A stretch of DNA of 14,154 bases from CAZTKP01 sp964614215 (lineage in GTDB: Bacteria > UBP6 > UBA1177), in assembly GCA_964614215.1 (NCBI GenBank), contig CAZTKP010000064.1:1-14154 (forward strand). The letters run 5' to 3'. Numbering within the stretch: the first letter of the stretch is position 1; each line of letters starts with the position of its first letter. Below are positions 13,412-14,154 of the stretch, piece by piece. The notes beneath the pieces were generated by a model. It did no database searches. It was given only the letters and a program-made list of their open reading frames with translations, and was not told where the DNA came from. The translations under genes were made by a program, and so were the position numbers.

Positions 13412-14083
13412 TCAGTTAAGGGTCTTGCACTCTATAACTTCCATCTCGTGCATATCGGCTTCGCCTTCGATACGAAGCTCTTCCCCAATACGGATGTTAT
13501 TTGTAAAAATGGTCACTCCGCCTCTGCTGGAATAAGGCTCCTCTATATAACAAATCTCCTTGATAGCCCCCGCTTCGAGCTCCACATTAGCTTTAAAAAG
13601 CTTGTCGTTGTTAAGATAGTATGTCTCAGACTTTGCAAGAGAAGCACCTTCAAGCTGGAGAATGTAATATGTCACATAACCTTCTTCGGAAACATTTTCC
13701 GGATTATCAGCAAAAAACACCTGGATCATAGGAACACTGTGACCTGAACTGATCGTGATGTCCTTTTTTATTGCCCACACAGAGTCGTTTACAGTAACAG
13801 ACTTTCCTTCCAGATTAAGATATGTCAGATAACCTGATCCGAGCTCCATATCCTCCTGTGCCGCATTTCCATCATTTATCGTGCCGTAAAATGAAAAGAT
13901 CACATCCCAGGATTCTGTCACTAAATCCTCATCAACAGTTTCTTCAGTGTCGGGATACTCCTGATAGTAGGATTCCGTATCGGTCAGATAACTTGGATTA
14001 CTGTATTTGTCGGCAGCTTCCTGAATACAGGAAAGGCTTGTAAGAGTAACGACTAAAAGTATAAAAAACATTCTGATCTTCAT
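13412..14083 (-). CDS. Lipoprotein of unknown function
   Basis: The protein has 223 residues from the ATG at 14083, chosen because GGAG (14090-14093) is 6 nt upstream. The alternative ATG at 14095 would bury that site. The signal peptide MKIRMFFILLVVTLTSLSC ends in a lipobox-like SLSC (C19), slightly off consensus at -3 (Ser). After the Cys lies a Tyr/Asp/Glu/Thr-rich segment (20-60), then a probably beta-rich domain (VIFSFYGTINDG, YLTYLNLEGKSVTVNDSVWA, ETYYLNNDKLFKANVEL, EELRIEGEADMHEMEV). One further Cys pair (ICYIEE and IECKTLN) could form a disulphide. No family is recognised. As first gene of the operon it may be an envelope component or stress target of the sigma system. Confidence 0.85.
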   Translation of the reverse strand: MKIRMFFILLVVTLTSLSCIQEAADKYSNPSYLTDTESYYQEYPDTEETVDEDLVTESWDVIFSFYGTINDGNAAQEDMELGSGYLTYLNLEGKSVTVNDSVWAIKKDITISSGHSVPMIQVFFADNPENVSEEGYVTYYILQLEGASLAKSETYYLNNDKLFKANVELEAGAIKEICYIEEPYSSRGGVTIFTNNIRIGEELRIEGEADMHEMEVIECKTLN

Positions 14084-14115
14084 CTCAAACTCCATTAGTA
14101 TAACAGCAGCTTAAT

Positions 14116-14143
14116 ATATTACATAAAAAGCTAATACATTCAA
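14116..14143 (-). promoter_or_regulatory. Weak candidate promoter of the lipoprotein-ada-sigma operon
   Basis: On the minus strand TTGAAT (14143-14138) and TAATAT (14121-14116) are 16 nt apart, each four of six matches to the housekeeping consensus. The start point would leave a leader of about 25 nt. The sequence is very AT-rich, so the match is weak. An additional promoter recognised by the operon's own ECF factor could lie beyond the window edge. Confidence 0.3.
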
Positions 14144-14154
14144 TTTTTTGTTAT

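Noticed and set aside
14101..14110. TATACT near the lipoprotein start as a -10 box
   Set aside because: Its start point would fall on or after the ribosome binding site, leaving no usable leader.

Overview
The window is an AT-rich stretch of a bacterial chromosome, densely packed and without mobile elements, CRISPR arrays or RNA genes that I can recognise. It carries 13 protein genes with clear support, one of them cut by the left edge, plus one doubtful 30-codon ORF. The host is Gram-negative: there are Sec signal peptides, a lipoprotein, a probable outer-membrane protein and an AmpG-like permease. It probably ferments amino acids or lives anaerobically, given the ferredoxin-dependent indolepyruvate oxidoreductase and the iron-type alcohol dehydrogenase. 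A transmembrane FHA protein and a stand-alone 'sigma region 4' protein with a cysteine-containing N-terminal module recall deltaproteobacterial, myxobacterial or bradymonad genomes. That placement is inference from memory of families and was not tested.

Left part (1-5490). A coaBC-type gene (minus strand, running off the edge) diverges from a plus-strand block. The block encodes a large FHA protein with one membrane segment, a TolA-like Lys/Ala-rich helix and TPR-like repeats. It continues with a small secreted basic protein, an HU/IHF-family DNA-binding protein, a DMT/EamA permease and a YqhD/butanol-type alcohol dehydrogenase. The permease and dehydrogenase overlap in an ATGA junction. The secreted-protein gene ends inside the HU ribosome binding site. 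The intergenic regions hold inverted repeats that coincide with promoter elements.

Middle part (5493-9854). The sigma-region-4-like regulator (minus) has its own strong promoter at 6001-6028. It is divergent from an AmpG-like MFS permease (plus). The permease converges on, and overlaps by 30 bp, a fused indolepyruvate:ferredoxin oxidoreductase gene (minus) carrying the alpha, ferredoxin and beta/gamma parts in one 838-residue chain.

Right part (9855-14154). A 320-bp gap holds nested inverted repeats, a doubtful 30-codon ORF and an excellent intrinsic terminator. That terminator closes a tightly spaced minus-strand operon, in order: lipoprotein, adenosine deaminase, ECF sigma factor, single-pass anti-sigma-like protein, and an acidic-linker outer-membrane-type protein. 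Gaps are 12, 3, 58 and -1 nt. The likely logic is an envelope-sensing sigma/anti-sigma pair co-expressed with envelope proteins. The presence of an adenosine deaminase gene in this unit is the oddest point of the layout.

Nothing here is an obviously new defence, secretion or biosynthetic system. The best leads are the FHA-TM-TolA-TPR protein, the Cys-containing sigma-4-like regulator, and the ada/ECF/envelope operon.
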